Source: Actinomycetota bacterium
GTDB lineage: Bacteria; Actinomycetota; Actinomycetes; Nanopelagicales; Nanopelagicaceae
Direction of reading: 5' to 3'
NCBI GenBank assembly: GCA_009698045.1
Contig: WLRE01000012.1
Span: forward strand, 1-22,141
DNA length: 22,141 nucleotides
Part shown: positions 1-7,301 of the stretch, in pieces
Layout: each line of letters begins with the position of its first letter
How positions within the stretch are numbered: position 1 is the first letter of the stretch
Made by a program: the position numbers and the translations under genes
The notes under the pieces: generated by a model
The model's database searches: none
What the model was told of the DNA's origin: nothing
The model's input: the letters and a program-made list of their open reading frames with translations, nothing else

Positions 1-249
1 ACACATACTGCTGTATCTGAAGTAGCTGTAGTAGGAGAAGAAGATCCAGAACGTGGAATTCTTGTAGTTGCTTATGTCGTGCTCAATTCCGGTGTTACTG
101 GGGATGAGGCACTCGTTAAGGATATGCAGGACTGGGTAAAGGCAAAGATTGCTCCTTTCAAATATCCTCGACGCATTAATTTCGTGGAATCTTTGCCGAA
201 AACAACTACAGGAAAGCTCCAGCGATTCCGTTTGAAGAATCAGGGATGA
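1..249 (+). CDS. Benzoate/2-aminobenzoate-CoA ligase, C-terminal end (5' truncated by window)
   Basis: An open frame enters from the left edge and gives 82 residues before a TGA at 247-249. It reads as the small C-terminal domain of an ANL-superfamily acyl-CoA ligase. It has the VAVVG-E-D..RG..V.AYVVL strand pattern, then APFKYPRRI, and it ends in TTTGKLQRFRL. The lysine of TGKLQRF is the adenylation lysine of the family, and the KYPR plus GKLQRFRL wording is typical of benzoate-CoA and 2-aminobenzoate-CoA ligases rather than fatty-acyl ligases. The stop overlaps the ATG of the next gene (ATGA), so the two are translationally coupled. Likely role (inference): activating an aromatic acid, perhaps anthranilate, to its CoA thioester for the monooxygenase/reductase at 14477. 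The substrate pocket lies outside the window, so aromatic specificity cannot be checked. Confidence 0.85.
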   Translation, partial: THTAVSEVAVVGEEDPERGILVVAYVVLNSGVTGDEALVKDMQDWVKAKIAPFKYPRRINFVESLPKTTTGKLQRFRLKNQG

Positions 250-944
250 CAGAAGAAGATCGTTCAGTCTTTGAGTTAGAAGTTCACTCCGGAGATTCAA
301 CAACTTCTTTTGGCGCAGATGCTGACCAAGTAATAGAGCAGTACGCGCCATCTATGCCAGCTATTGGCGATATCGCACTTATTCATGGTGGCTATTGGCG
401 CCCAGAATACGACCGTGCGCATTTGCGACCATTTGCGCAAGCACTTGCAGATGCAGGATGGCGTACACATCTAGTTGAGTATCGGCGTATCCCAGGCAAA
501 CCAGATGCAACTATTGAGGATATTAAGTCAGCGCTAGATGCGATTGGGGAGTGCATCGTTATTGGTCACTCTGCGGGCGGACATTTGGCACTCGCTGTTC
601 ATAGCCATGAGAGTGTTCGGGCGGTAATTGCTTTAGCTCCGGTTTCAGATTTAGTTGTTGGCGATGCCGAGAATTATGATGATGGGGCAATCAGCGAATT
701 TCTTGGAGAACTTGCTACTGAGCGTTTGGATATTAATCCTCAATCCAATCCACTCACTAAGCCTGCGGTATTGATTCATGGACACGACGATATTCGTGTT
801 CCAGTTTCGCAGTCTCGAAATTTCTTAAGCGCACATCCAGCTGCTGGATATATTGAATTGGAAGCTACGGGGCACTTTGAATTAATCGATCCAAGACACG
901 ATACTTTTAAGCTCATAATTACCGAGCTTAAAAAGTTCGCGTAG
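246..944 (+). CDS. Alpha/beta hydrolase, kynurenine formamidase (arylformamidase)-like
   Basis: 232 residues with an alpha/beta-hydrolase fold. The HGGYW oxyanion motif is at residues 47-51, the nucleophile elbow GHSAGG at 107-112 (Ser109), an acid candidate at Asp182 in HGHDDIRVP, and His210 in ATGHFEL. HGGYW followed by an R.....L.PFA..LA..GW stretch is the hallmark of bacterial kynurenine formamidases, which hydrolyse N-formylkynurenine to kynurenine plus formate in tryptophan catabolism. The ATG overlaps the TGA of the upstream aryl-CoA ligase, and the 3' end overlaps the convergent mutase gene by 17 bases. Pairing a formamidase with an aryl-CoA ligase suggests the tryptophan-kynurenine-anthranilate-anthraniloyl-CoA route, although no kynureninase or tryptophan dioxygenase is visible here. 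Other options are an esterase or an amidase for another formamide or carbamoyl compound. The fold is secure and the substrate is moderately so. Confidence 0.8.
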   Translation: MTEEDRSVFELEVHSGDSTTSFGADADQVIEQYAPSMPAIGDIALIHGGYWRPEYDRAHLRPFAQALADAGWRTHLVEYRRIPGKPDATIEDIKSALDAIGECIVIGHSAGGHLALAVHSHESVRAVIALAPVSDLVVGDAENYDDGAISEFLGELATERLDINPQSNPLTKPAVLIHGHDDIRVPVSQSRNFLSAHPAAGYIELEATGHFELIDPRHDTFKLIITELKKFA

Positions 945-2430
945 GTTGCCACTTTCCGTACACTTTGCGTAATTCGTTAACAATTTCTCCGACTGTCGCA
1001 TATGCCTTCACTGCGGCGATGCAAGCATCCATGATGTTGGCACCCGACTGAGCAACGGTATGAAGTTCTGCCAGCGTCTTCTCGACTAGAGCGTTATCAC
1101 GCTTTGCACGCAGTGCCTGAAGTGCCTTTACTTGGCCACTTTCAGACTCCGGATTAATAGCAAATGGAACATAAGGAGGTGTATCTGACTTAAAAATATT
1201 GACGCCTACGAGTTTACGTTCGCCTGATTCAATGGACATGGCAAATTCATAAGCCTTATCTGAGAGTTCGGTGGAGAACCAGCCATTGTTGATACAAGCA
1301 AGAGCCCCACCACGCTTCTCAATATCTTCTAACATAGCCCACATTGCATCAGCGAGTTCGTCTGTTAAACGCTCAATCTCATATGAACCAGCAAGTGGGT
1401 CTGCGGTCTTGAGTACTCCGGTTTCGAATGCGATTACTTGTTGGGTGCGCAGTGCAAGCATTGCTGCCTCTTCAGTTGGAACACCTAGAGCTTCATCAAA
1501 TGCAGATACGTGCATGGTCTGAATTCCACCTAGTGCTGCTGCAAGCATTTCTACCGCTGTGCGAACAACATTGTTCTTGGATTGTTGTGCTGTAAGTGAA
1601 GAACCGGCCGTAAAAGCAAAAATGCGTAGCTTCTCGGAGTTTGTATCTTGCGGGTTATATTTTTCGCGTATTAACCGAGCCCAGGTACGACGTGCAGCAC
1701 GGAATTTTGCAACTTCTGGCAGAAATTCAATATTTGAGGTTAAGAAAGTAAAGAGCGTGGCTGCAATCTGATCGACAGAAACTCCTCGAGCAATCGCTGC
1801 GTCCATATATTCACGGGCATTGGCAAAGGTAAAAGCGACTTCTTGCACAGCATCCGAACCAGATTCGCGGATGTGATAACCACTCATCGCAAGTGAAACC
1901 CAACGTGGCACCTTAGTGGCGATATATTCAATTACATCAGTCGAGAGTTTGAGGCCGGCTTCGGCTGGGAATATTTGTGTTCCGCGAGCGATGTACTCCT
2001 TGAGCACGTCGTTCTGAATAAACATGCCAAACTTATTAGGATCCATATTGCGCTGCTCGGCTAGGGCAATAAACATCGCTGCCCAGATATAACCAATGGA
2101 GTTAGCGGTTGTGCGAACTTGAGTTATTTTCTCGAGCGGAATTCCATCCATCAGAATTTCGATATCTTCCAGGCTGTCGATAGCAACACCCACGCGACCG
2201 ACCTCGCCGAGTGAGAGCGGATCATCGGAGTCCAGTCCCAACTGAGTGGGTAGATCGAGTGCAACGCTAAAGCCAGTTAAACCTTGATCGAGCAGCATTC
2301 TGAAACGCTCATTTGTTTCAGCCGGAGTTCCAAATCCACCGTACTGGCCCATTGTCCAAACACCTGGGTCTGGATTGATACCACGGGTGTACGGATATTG
2401 ACCTGGCTGCTCTGGTTGCAATGGGCTCAT
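928..2430 (-). CDS. Methylmalonyl-CoA mutase-family acyl-CoA mutase, large (catalytic) subunit only
   Basis: 500 residues of the TIM-barrel domain of coenzyme-B12-dependent acyl-CoA mutases. Recognisable blocks are YPYTRG (12-17), WTMGQYGGFGT (25-35), SVALDLPT (55-62), IQNDVLKEY (138-146), SGYH (183-186) and NVVRTAVEMLAAALGG..TMH. By hand alignment to Propionibacterium methylmalonyl-CoA mutase, Tyr89, Gln197, Arg207 and His244 are kept as Tyr30, Gln139, Arg149 and His186. Arg207 contacts the substrate carboxylate in that enzyme and is Gln in hydroxyisobutyryl-CoA mutase, so a dicarboxylyl-CoA substrate fits. Arg82 and Arg87 both align to Gly (Gly23, Gly28). The protein starts only 11 residues before YPYTRG, lacking the usual N-terminal extension of several dozen residues. 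No B12-binding domain or small subunit is in the window. It is the last gene of a minus-strand operon, 2 bases after the ligase stop. Confidence 0.9.
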   Translation of the reverse strand: MSPLQPEQPGQYPYTRGINPDPGVWTMGQYGGFGTPAETNERFRMLLDQGLTGFSVALDLPTQLGLDSDDPLSLGEVGRVGVAIDSLEDIEILMDGIPLEKITQVRTTANSIGYIWAAMFIALAEQRNMDPNKFGMFIQNDVLKEYIARGTQIFPAEAGLKLSTDVIEYIATKVPRWVSLAMSGYHIRESGSDAVQEVAFTFANAREYMDAAIARGVSVDQIAATLFTFLTSNIEFLPEVAKFRAARRTWARLIREKYNPQDTNSEKLRIFAFTAGSSLTAQQSKNNVVRTAVEMLAAALGGIQTMHVSAFDEALGVPTEEAAMLALRTQQVIAFETGVLKTADPLAGSYEIERLTDELADAMWAMLEDIEKRGGALACINNGWFSTELSDKAYEFAMSIESGERKLVGVNIFKSDTPPYVPFAINPESESGQVKALQALRAKRDNALVEKTLAELHTVAQSGANIMDACIAAVKAYATVGEIVNELRKVYGKWQPTRTF

Positions 2431-2432
2431 GC

Positions 2433-3992
2433 TTATTTGCTCTCTGCTTCTAACTCTTGGCGGATGACTTTCTTTGCAATCTTTCCAGTGGAGTTTAGAG
2501 GGAATTCTGCAACAACTCGAACTTCCTTGGGCTTCTTATAGGAAGCCATGCGGGATTTACAGTGCGCCAAAACCTTTTCAGAGAGATCAGACTCTGAAAT
2601 AGTGACACCAGGTTTTAAGGTGACAAGTGTTACCACGCGCTGTCCCCATTCGACATCCTTGATTCCAACAACCGCGACTTCAAGAACTTCTTCGACTTCT
2701 GCAACAACATCTTCAATTTCGCGAGGATAGATATTGTAACCACCAGAAATAATCATGTCGCCTTTGCGATCAACCAGATACAAACGATTATCACCATCTA
2801 ACTTGCCAAGGTCACCAGTGTGCAACCAACCATCACGTACTGCCTTGGTGACTGTTGCATCCATTCCTGCAGCACCCCAGTATCCGCGCATAACATGATC
2901 GCCACGGGTTATAACTTCACCTATCTCGCCAGTAGCAACCGGGTTGTTCTCCTCATCAACAATCAAGATTTCAACACCAACGCATGGCTTACCAGCACTC
3001 GTAAGAAGTTCTGGGGTCGTATAAATACCATTCTTATGATCTTCCGCGCTCAGCACGGTGACCGGAGGAATTGCTTCAACAAGTCCGTAGTACTGAACCA
3101 TGTTAGGTGTGATGGTTTCGTAGCACTGTTTGATTTGCTCTGGGGCCATTGGTGCGCCGGCATAACCGAGCATGCGCAAGTTTTTCATCTTTTCTAAGCT
3201 CATATCTGGCATCGCCAGCAGACGAGCAACCATTGTTGGAACGAGAGCCGTTGCGTTTGCGCCACGATTTTGAATTGCATCTACAAAGACATCTGGGTCG
3301 TACTTGGCCATGATGATTTGCTTTGCGCCAAATGTGAAATAAGGCAGCACAAACAGGCCGCTGGTATGAGTGACTGGACCAGCATGAATCCAACAATCCG
3401 TCTCATCTGGAGTGCGCTTCAAAATATCGGTCACGATGTTATTGAGGCTGGCAAACCGGTTGCGGTGAGTACGAATCGCACCCTTGGGATTGCCCGTTGT
3501 TCCGCTGGAATAGTTAAGTGAAACCAAGGTATCTGGGTGGACCGAGAGAAGTAGCGGCTCGGTGGATTGTGCAGCAAGGAAATCTTCATAATTTGTCGTG
3601 CCTGGCTCGTTGCCGTGAATCAAGATAACTTTGTCGACGAGTTCGCGAACTGGTGCGGATTCTTCCCAGAACTTGTGATCCATGATCAAAACTTTTGCGC
3701 CACAATCCTTAGTGATGCGGACCCAGTCATTCGGGTGCAAGCGGTAGTTGAGAGCAACACGGCATAGGCCAGCAGATGAAATTCCTAAATCGCTTTCGAT
3801 ATATGAGATTTGATTGAACTGAAGGTCGAGAACGCGATCTTCTTCTTGTAACCCAAGCGCCTTAAGTCCACGCGCTAGTTGGAAGATACGTCCACCAATT
3901 TCACCGAATGTCCGACTGCCTTCTTCGCTTTCAACTGCGATGCGGTCGCGATAGGTATTGGTAGCACGAGCTACAAGTGTTCCGACGTCCAT
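2433..3992 (-). CDS. AMP-forming acyl-CoA synthetase (ANL superfamily)
   Basis: 519 residues, full length for the family. The AMP/phosphate loop YSSGTTGNPKG is at 161-171, YYGLVEA is the A5-type motif, DGWLHTGDLG and VDRKGDMIISGGYNIYPREIE form the hinge region, and the catalytic lysine is Lys504 in STGKIAKK near the C-terminus. Such enzymes activate a carboxylic acid with ATP and CoA, releasing AMP and pyrophosphate. The sequence resembles the fatty-acyl/4-coumarate ligase branch more than the benzoate-CoA ligase branch at 1-249, so it probably takes a different acid, for example an aliphatic or ring-opened one (inference). The ATG starts directly after the TAA of the ADP-forming synthetase, and the stop is 2 bases before the mutase start. 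One possibility is that this ligase feeds the mutase. Confidence 0.9.
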   Translation of the reverse strand: MDVGTLVARATNTYRDRIAVESEEGSRTFGEIGGRIFQLARGLKALGLQEEDRVLDLQFNQISYIESDLGISSAGLCRVALNYRLHPNDWVRITKDCGAKVLIMDHKFWEESAPVRELVDKVILIHGNEPGTTNYEDFLAAQSTEPLLLSVHPDTLVSLNYSSGTTGNPKGAIRTHRNRFASLNNIVTDILKRTPDETDCWIHAGPVTHTSGLFVLPYFTFGAKQIIMAKYDPDVFVDAIQNRGANATALVPTMVARLLAMPDMSLEKMKNLRMLGYAGAPMAPEQIKQCYETITPNMVQYYGLVEAIPPVTVLSAEDHKNGIYTTPELLTSAGKPCVGVEILIVDEENNPVATGEIGEVITRGDHVMRGYWGAAGMDATVTKAVRDGWLHTGDLGKLDGDNRLYLVDRKGDMIISGGYNIYPREIEDVVAEVEEVLEVAVVGIKDVEWGQRVVTLVTLKPGVTISESDLSEKVLAHCKSRMASYKKPKEVRVVAEFPLNSTGKIAKKVIRQELEAESK

Positions 3993-6062
3993 TTAGTGGT
4001 GGATCCCTTCAGTAGTTGTCCCGGTGGAATATGCGCTATCCAGTACATAAACACCCTTTGCTAAAACTGTGAGCGGATTGATATCTAGCTCTGATCCATC
4101 GGGCCAGGCAGCTACAACCTCACTAATTTTCATAACGGTAGATATAAAGCTCTTCACATCACTGGGTTCAGAACCACGCGGTCCCGCAAATAGTGCTTTC
4201 AAACGAGTCTCGTTAATCATCTCCTGAATTACTTCTTCGTTGACTGGCAATAGGCGCAGTGATACATCTGAGATTATCTCCGTCAATATTCCACCTACGC
4301 CAACTGTGAGCACTTTTCCAAGCGAGCTAGATGTCACGCCAACAAGTGCCTCAACGCCCTTAGGAACAAAGGTTTCTACAAGAACTGAATTGTGTTGACC
4401 CTTACCTTGTAACTGCGAGAGCCGCTCGTAGGTTTCAATTCCATTTGATTCAGTAATATCTAATGCAACTCCACCCGCTTCACTCTTATGCAATAGTCCA
4501 GGAACGATTGCCTTCATCACAGTGCGGCCACCGACTTTTTTGATAGCTGCGATCACCTGATCTTTACTATCTACAACTTCAGAGAGTGGGACGGGTACGC
4601 CAGCTGCTGACCAGATGGCTTTTAATTCAACTTCTGAGGCAGAATCGGAAGGGATTCCGTGCTTTCCAGTTGTGGGTACAGAGATCTTTTTCGAAGTACG
4701 GGCGGAATCGTTGAGAATTCGAAGTGCAGCTACGGCGCGATCAGGGGTAGGAAATACTGGCAAACTCTTCTTTTTAAAGAGCACGCTGGCTTCGGGGGCC
4801 AACTCTTGCGAACCAGTGCGCGCAACAACAATTGGCAACTCACGAATAGAACGAACATCACCAAGTGCATTTGCAATTCGTTCTACATCAGAGCCAACAA
4901 GAACTGCAAAGCAAGCAACTATCGAATCTACGCCAGAATCTCGAGCAAGGACTTCGAGACATTTCTCAAAGAGATCAGGTGAAGACATAACGGCCGCTGT
5001 GACATCAACTGGATTAGTGATATTTCCATAGGACGGAACAATGCCTGCCAATTCTCGAAGCGTCGCATCAGAGAATTGAGCGAGCTCAAGTCCATTAGCT
5101 TCAATGGCATCTGTGGCCAAGATTCCACTGCCGCCAGAGGTTGTAATAATGGCGACGCGTTTTCCAAGTGACTTTGCACCTGATGCAAAGATCGATCCTG
5201 CATCTAAGAGTTGTTCAACATCATCAACTCGCACTGCTGACGTCGACTTAATCGCAGCATCGATAACCTTATCTTCTGTCGCAAGTGCACCGGTGTGAGA
5301 CGCAGCAGCAGCAGCGCCTGCAGCAGAGCGGCCTACTTTAAGAATTGCAGTTGGCTTCTTCTGTGAAATCTCGCGAAGCGCATCGATATCTGACAAAGAT
5401 TCGGTATAAAGCAAGATTGCTGAGACATCTGGGTCTGCAGCTAATGCAGTTGCAACCTCAATCGCAGAGACATCGCCTTCATTGCCAGTAGTGATAACGG
5501 TGCCAATAGGAAGGCCACGTTCCATACCAAGTGAATACATTCCATAACCCAATGCACCGGATTGACTGACAAGTGCAATGTTTCCTGCTTCTACATTTGT
5601 CGATGGTGATGCAAACACTGGTGAGAAAGATGCAACAAGTCCTTTTGCTCCACCTATGGCACCGATGCAGTTAGGACCAACTAAACGCATCCCAGCGCTC
5701 TTTGCAATTGCAACTAATTCATTCTGTGCAACGGCACCTGCTTCGTCAGCCTCTGCGAATCCAGAGGACATGACAATCACAACTTTGACTCCTGCTGCTG
5801 CGCAATCTTCAACCGCCTCTTTTACCGAGGTAGCGGGAACCATCACGAGCGCTAAATCAATTTCCGCGTTAATTTCTGTAATTTTTGTGAAAGCAGGGAG
5901 TTCCAGAATGGTTCCGCCCTTTGGATTAACTGGATAAATTCTTCCGGAATAGCCATATCGCTTGAGGTATTCAATTGGAGCACGTCCCATAGCACCAACA
6001 CGTTCGGTCGCGCCAATAACAGCGACAGAGTTGGCATTCCATAAGGCCGAGAGAGGGCTCAT
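3993..6062 (-). CDS. ADP-forming acyl-CoA synthetase (alpha-beta fusion, acetyl-CoA synthetase/succinyl-CoA ligase-like)
   Basis: 689 residues in the order CoA-binding Rossmann domain (about 1-135), flavodoxin-like succinyl-CoA-ligase domains (about 150-460) and ATP-grasp domain (about 470-689). Visible marks are the GATERVGAMGR nucleotide loop, GPNCIG (129-134), SQSGALGYG (166-174), the phosphohistidine site SHTGAL (255-260, His256), and in the ATP-grasp part MKAIVPGLLHKSEAGGV. Enzymes of this family interconvert an acyl-CoA plus ADP and phosphate with the acid, CoA and ATP, so this one could recover ATP from a pathway thioester or activate an acid cheaply. The ATG overlaps the stop of the Rid-family gene by one base (TAATG) and the stop abuts the next ATG. 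Some relatives are protein lysine acetyltransferases, but those usually carry a GNAT domain, which is absent here. The substrate is unknown. Confidence 0.88.
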   Translation of the reverse strand: MSPLSALWNANSVAVIGATERVGAMGRAPIEYLKRYGYSGRIYPVNPKGGTILELPAFTKITEINAEIDLALVMVPATSVKEAVEDCAAAGVKVVIVMSSGFAEADEAGAVAQNELVAIAKSAGMRLVGPNCIGAIGGAKGLVASFSPVFASPSTNVEAGNIALVSQSGALGYGMYSLGMERGLPIGTVITTGNEGDVSAIEVATALAADPDVSAILLYTESLSDIDALREISQKKPTAILKVGRSAAGAAAAASHTGALATEDKVIDAAIKSTSAVRVDDVEQLLDAGSIFASGAKSLGKRVAIITTSGGSGILATDAIEANGLELAQFSDATLRELAGIVPSYGNITNPVDVTAAVMSSPDLFEKCLEVLARDSGVDSIVACFAVLVGSDVERIANALGDVRSIRELPIVVARTGSQELAPEASVLFKKKSLPVFPTPDRAVAALRILNDSARTSKKISVPTTGKHGIPSDSASEVELKAIWSAAGVPVPLSEVVDSKDQVIAAIKKVGGRTVMKAIVPGLLHKSEAGGVALDITESNGIETYERLSQLQGKGQHNSVLVETFVPKGVEALVGVTSSSLGKVLTVGVGGILTEIISDVSLRLLPVNEEVIQEMINETRLKALFAGPRGSEPSDVKSFISTVMKISEVVAAWPDGSELDINPLTVLAKGVYVLDSAYSTGTTTEGIHH

Positions 6063-6454
6063 TAGATGCAGGCGACTCCTTCAATCTCCAGCAGCGCGGC
6101 GTCATCCCATAAGCGCACAACACCAACAAGTGTCATTGCAGGGAAATTCTTTCCAATTAAACGCTGCCAAATCTTTCCGATCTCACGGGAATGAGCGCGG
6201 TAATCAACTGGATCAACCGAGAAGATCGTGATTTTTACTAAATTCTCTGGCGTACCACCTGCTGCTTTGAGGGCCGTAAGCAAACTTGTTAGGGCCTTTT
6301 CAAATTGTTCGACCACGTTTTCTCCGACAATGACATTCTCTTTATTGAGCGATGTCTGTCCAGCAAGATAAATGAACTTTCCCTCACCTAGTACTGCGTG
6401 AGAAAATCCGATGGGCGGAGCGAGCTCCTCGGGATTGAACTTAGTAATGGCCAC
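6062..6454 (-). CDS. Rid (YjgF/YER057c/UK114) family protein, GTG start
   Basis: I place the start at the GTG at 6454. An AAGGGGGA Shine-Dalgarno sits 8 bases upstream (core at 6463-6467), the GTG follows the SDR stop by 1 base, and the resulting 130 residues match the usual family length. An ATG 18 bases earlier would put that Shine-Dalgarno inside the gene. Family marks are Y.AGQT.L, the central V.QF..ALTSLLTALKAAG..P.NLVKITIFSVD, and the C-terminal LLEIEGVA. RidA proteins hydrolyse enamine/imine intermediates using an arginine (Arg105 in E. coli, in PARS). Here that place reads PAMT, with Met107, so classical imine deaminase chemistry is doubtful. It is coupled between an SDR and acyl-CoA synthetases. 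From memory, Rid-family genes often accompany 2-aminobenzoyl-CoA monooxygenase clusters, where the product is itself an enamine. Confidence 0.88.
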   Translation of the reverse strand: MAITKFNPEELAPPIGFSHAVLGEGKFIYLAGQTSLNKENVIVGENVVEQFEKALTSLLTALKAAGGTPENLVKITIFSVDPVDYRAHSREIGKIWQRLIGKNFPAMTLVGVVRLWDDAALLEIEGVACI

Positions 6455-6455
6455 G

Positions 6456-7205
6456 TTAGTGTCCCCCTTCAAGCAGTTGAGTTACTCCGTTGGTCTCTTT
6501 ATTCCCTACAAATGAAATAACAGCATCAGCAACTTCATCTGGGGTGAGAAGTCGTTGTCCAGGAAGTTTGGATTCCAGTGCAGAACGCATCTCTTTCACA
6601 TCCTTGCCAGTTCGCTCTGCCGCCAATTCAAGAGAGCGCGCGATCATCGGTGTATCGACAAAATCTGGGCAGACTGCATTGACGGTGATTCCGTATTTAT
6701 TTAGTTCAGTCGCGGCGGCTCGGACGAGGCCAACGACGCCATGTTTTGCGGCGGTATATGCGGCAACATTGGGTTCGCCAATTAATCCTGCCTTGCTAGC
6801 AACAACAATGATGTTGCCAGAGTTTTGCGACTTCATAGCGGGGAGCGCGGCACGAATAAATTTAAATGGTGCAGTCAGATTGAGATCGAGCATATGGATC
6901 CAGACCGAATCTGATGTTTTTTCAATGGGGAGGCTTACCGCATCGCCTGCATTGAGTATGAGTACATCAATGCCGCCCCACTGTGCGGTTACTTTTGCAA
7001 TTACTGATTCGGAAATACTTTCAGCGAGAACATCAGCTGCAATTGCAAGAGAAGATTCTGGATAGAGCGCTGACAAGGAATCCAGGTCGGATTGGGTGCG
7101 AGCGCAGATTGCGACGCGATGGCCTTGCGCCAGCAGCTTCTCTGAAATCGAACGACCGATTCCCCGGCCGGCTCCAGTAACAAGGATGCGTAGCGGAGTG
7201 GTCAT
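6456..7205 (-). CDS. Short-chain dehydrogenase/reductase (first gene of the minus-strand operon)
   Basis: 249 residues, a classical SDR. It has TGAGRGIG at 10-17, NAG at 85-87 and the Ser137, Tyr150, Lys154 catalytic set (YTAAK). Arg36 after the second beta strand (ICAR) suggests NADP(H) preference. It would oxidise a hydroxy-acyl-CoA or reduce an oxo group; in this cluster, the ring ketone made by the monooxygenase/reductase or its ring-opened product are candidates (inference). A GGAG about 10 bases before the ATG is an acceptable ribosome site. The gene heads the operon SDR, Rid, ADP-forming synthetase, ligase, mutase, and is divergent from the thiolase across 93 bases. Family assignment is secure but the substrate is not, because SDR specificity cannot be read from sequence. 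Confidence 0.9.
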   Translation of the reverse strand: MTTPLRILVTGAGRGIGRSISEKLLAQGHRVAICARTQSDLDSLSALYPESSLAIAADVLAESISESVIAKVTAQWGGIDVLILNAGDAVSLPIEKTSDSVWIHMLDLNLTAPFKFIRAALPAMKSQNSGNIIVVASKAGLIGEPNVAAYTAAKHGVVGLVRAAATELNKYGITVNAVCPDFVDTPMIARSLELAAERTGKDVKEMRSALESKLPGQRLLTPDEVADAVISFVGNKETNGVTQLLEGGH

Positions 7206-7276
7206 AAACGGCTCACTCCATCTCGAAGGCTAATTCGCTCGGAAAAAGGGGCAAAAATGTATGGTGCGTTTTTCTA

Positions 7277-7301
7277 ACGATAGACAATAATACGACATAT
7301 G
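7277..7301. promoter_or_regulatory. 25-bp motif shared with the 14412 promoter, possible operator (copy 1)
   Basis: Positions 7277-7301 match 14412-14436 in the same orientation at 20 of 25 bases, including the blocks ACGATAG, CAA and CGACATA at identical spacing. The site lies in the divergent region between the SDR operon and the thiolase and runs onto the thiolase ATG (7299). A -35/-10 pair placed as in the second copy would start transcription inside the thiolase gene, so binding by a common regulator explains the shared sequence better than a shared core promoter. The regulator is not in the window. Confidence 0.5.
7286..7291 (+). promoter_or_regulatory. Candidate -10 box for leaderless thiolase transcript
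   Basis: AATAAT, one mismatch from TATAAT, ends 7 bases before the A of the thiolase ATG. No Shine-Dalgarno precedes that ATG, and the protein cannot start later because the VRTPFGR block begins at residue 12. A leaderless message starting at the ATG would fit this spacing and is common in Actinobacteria. No good -35 box is visible, so an activator may be needed. Confidence 0.4.

Noticed and set aside
4615..5031. Open frame of 138 codons on the plus strand opposite the ADP-forming synthetase
   Set aside because: Its translation is serine/threonine/arginine-rich with no family pattern, and it lies wholly inside a well-supported gene. It is a reverse-strand shadow, as are the other opposite-strand frames (for example 8777-9181 and 11912-12406).
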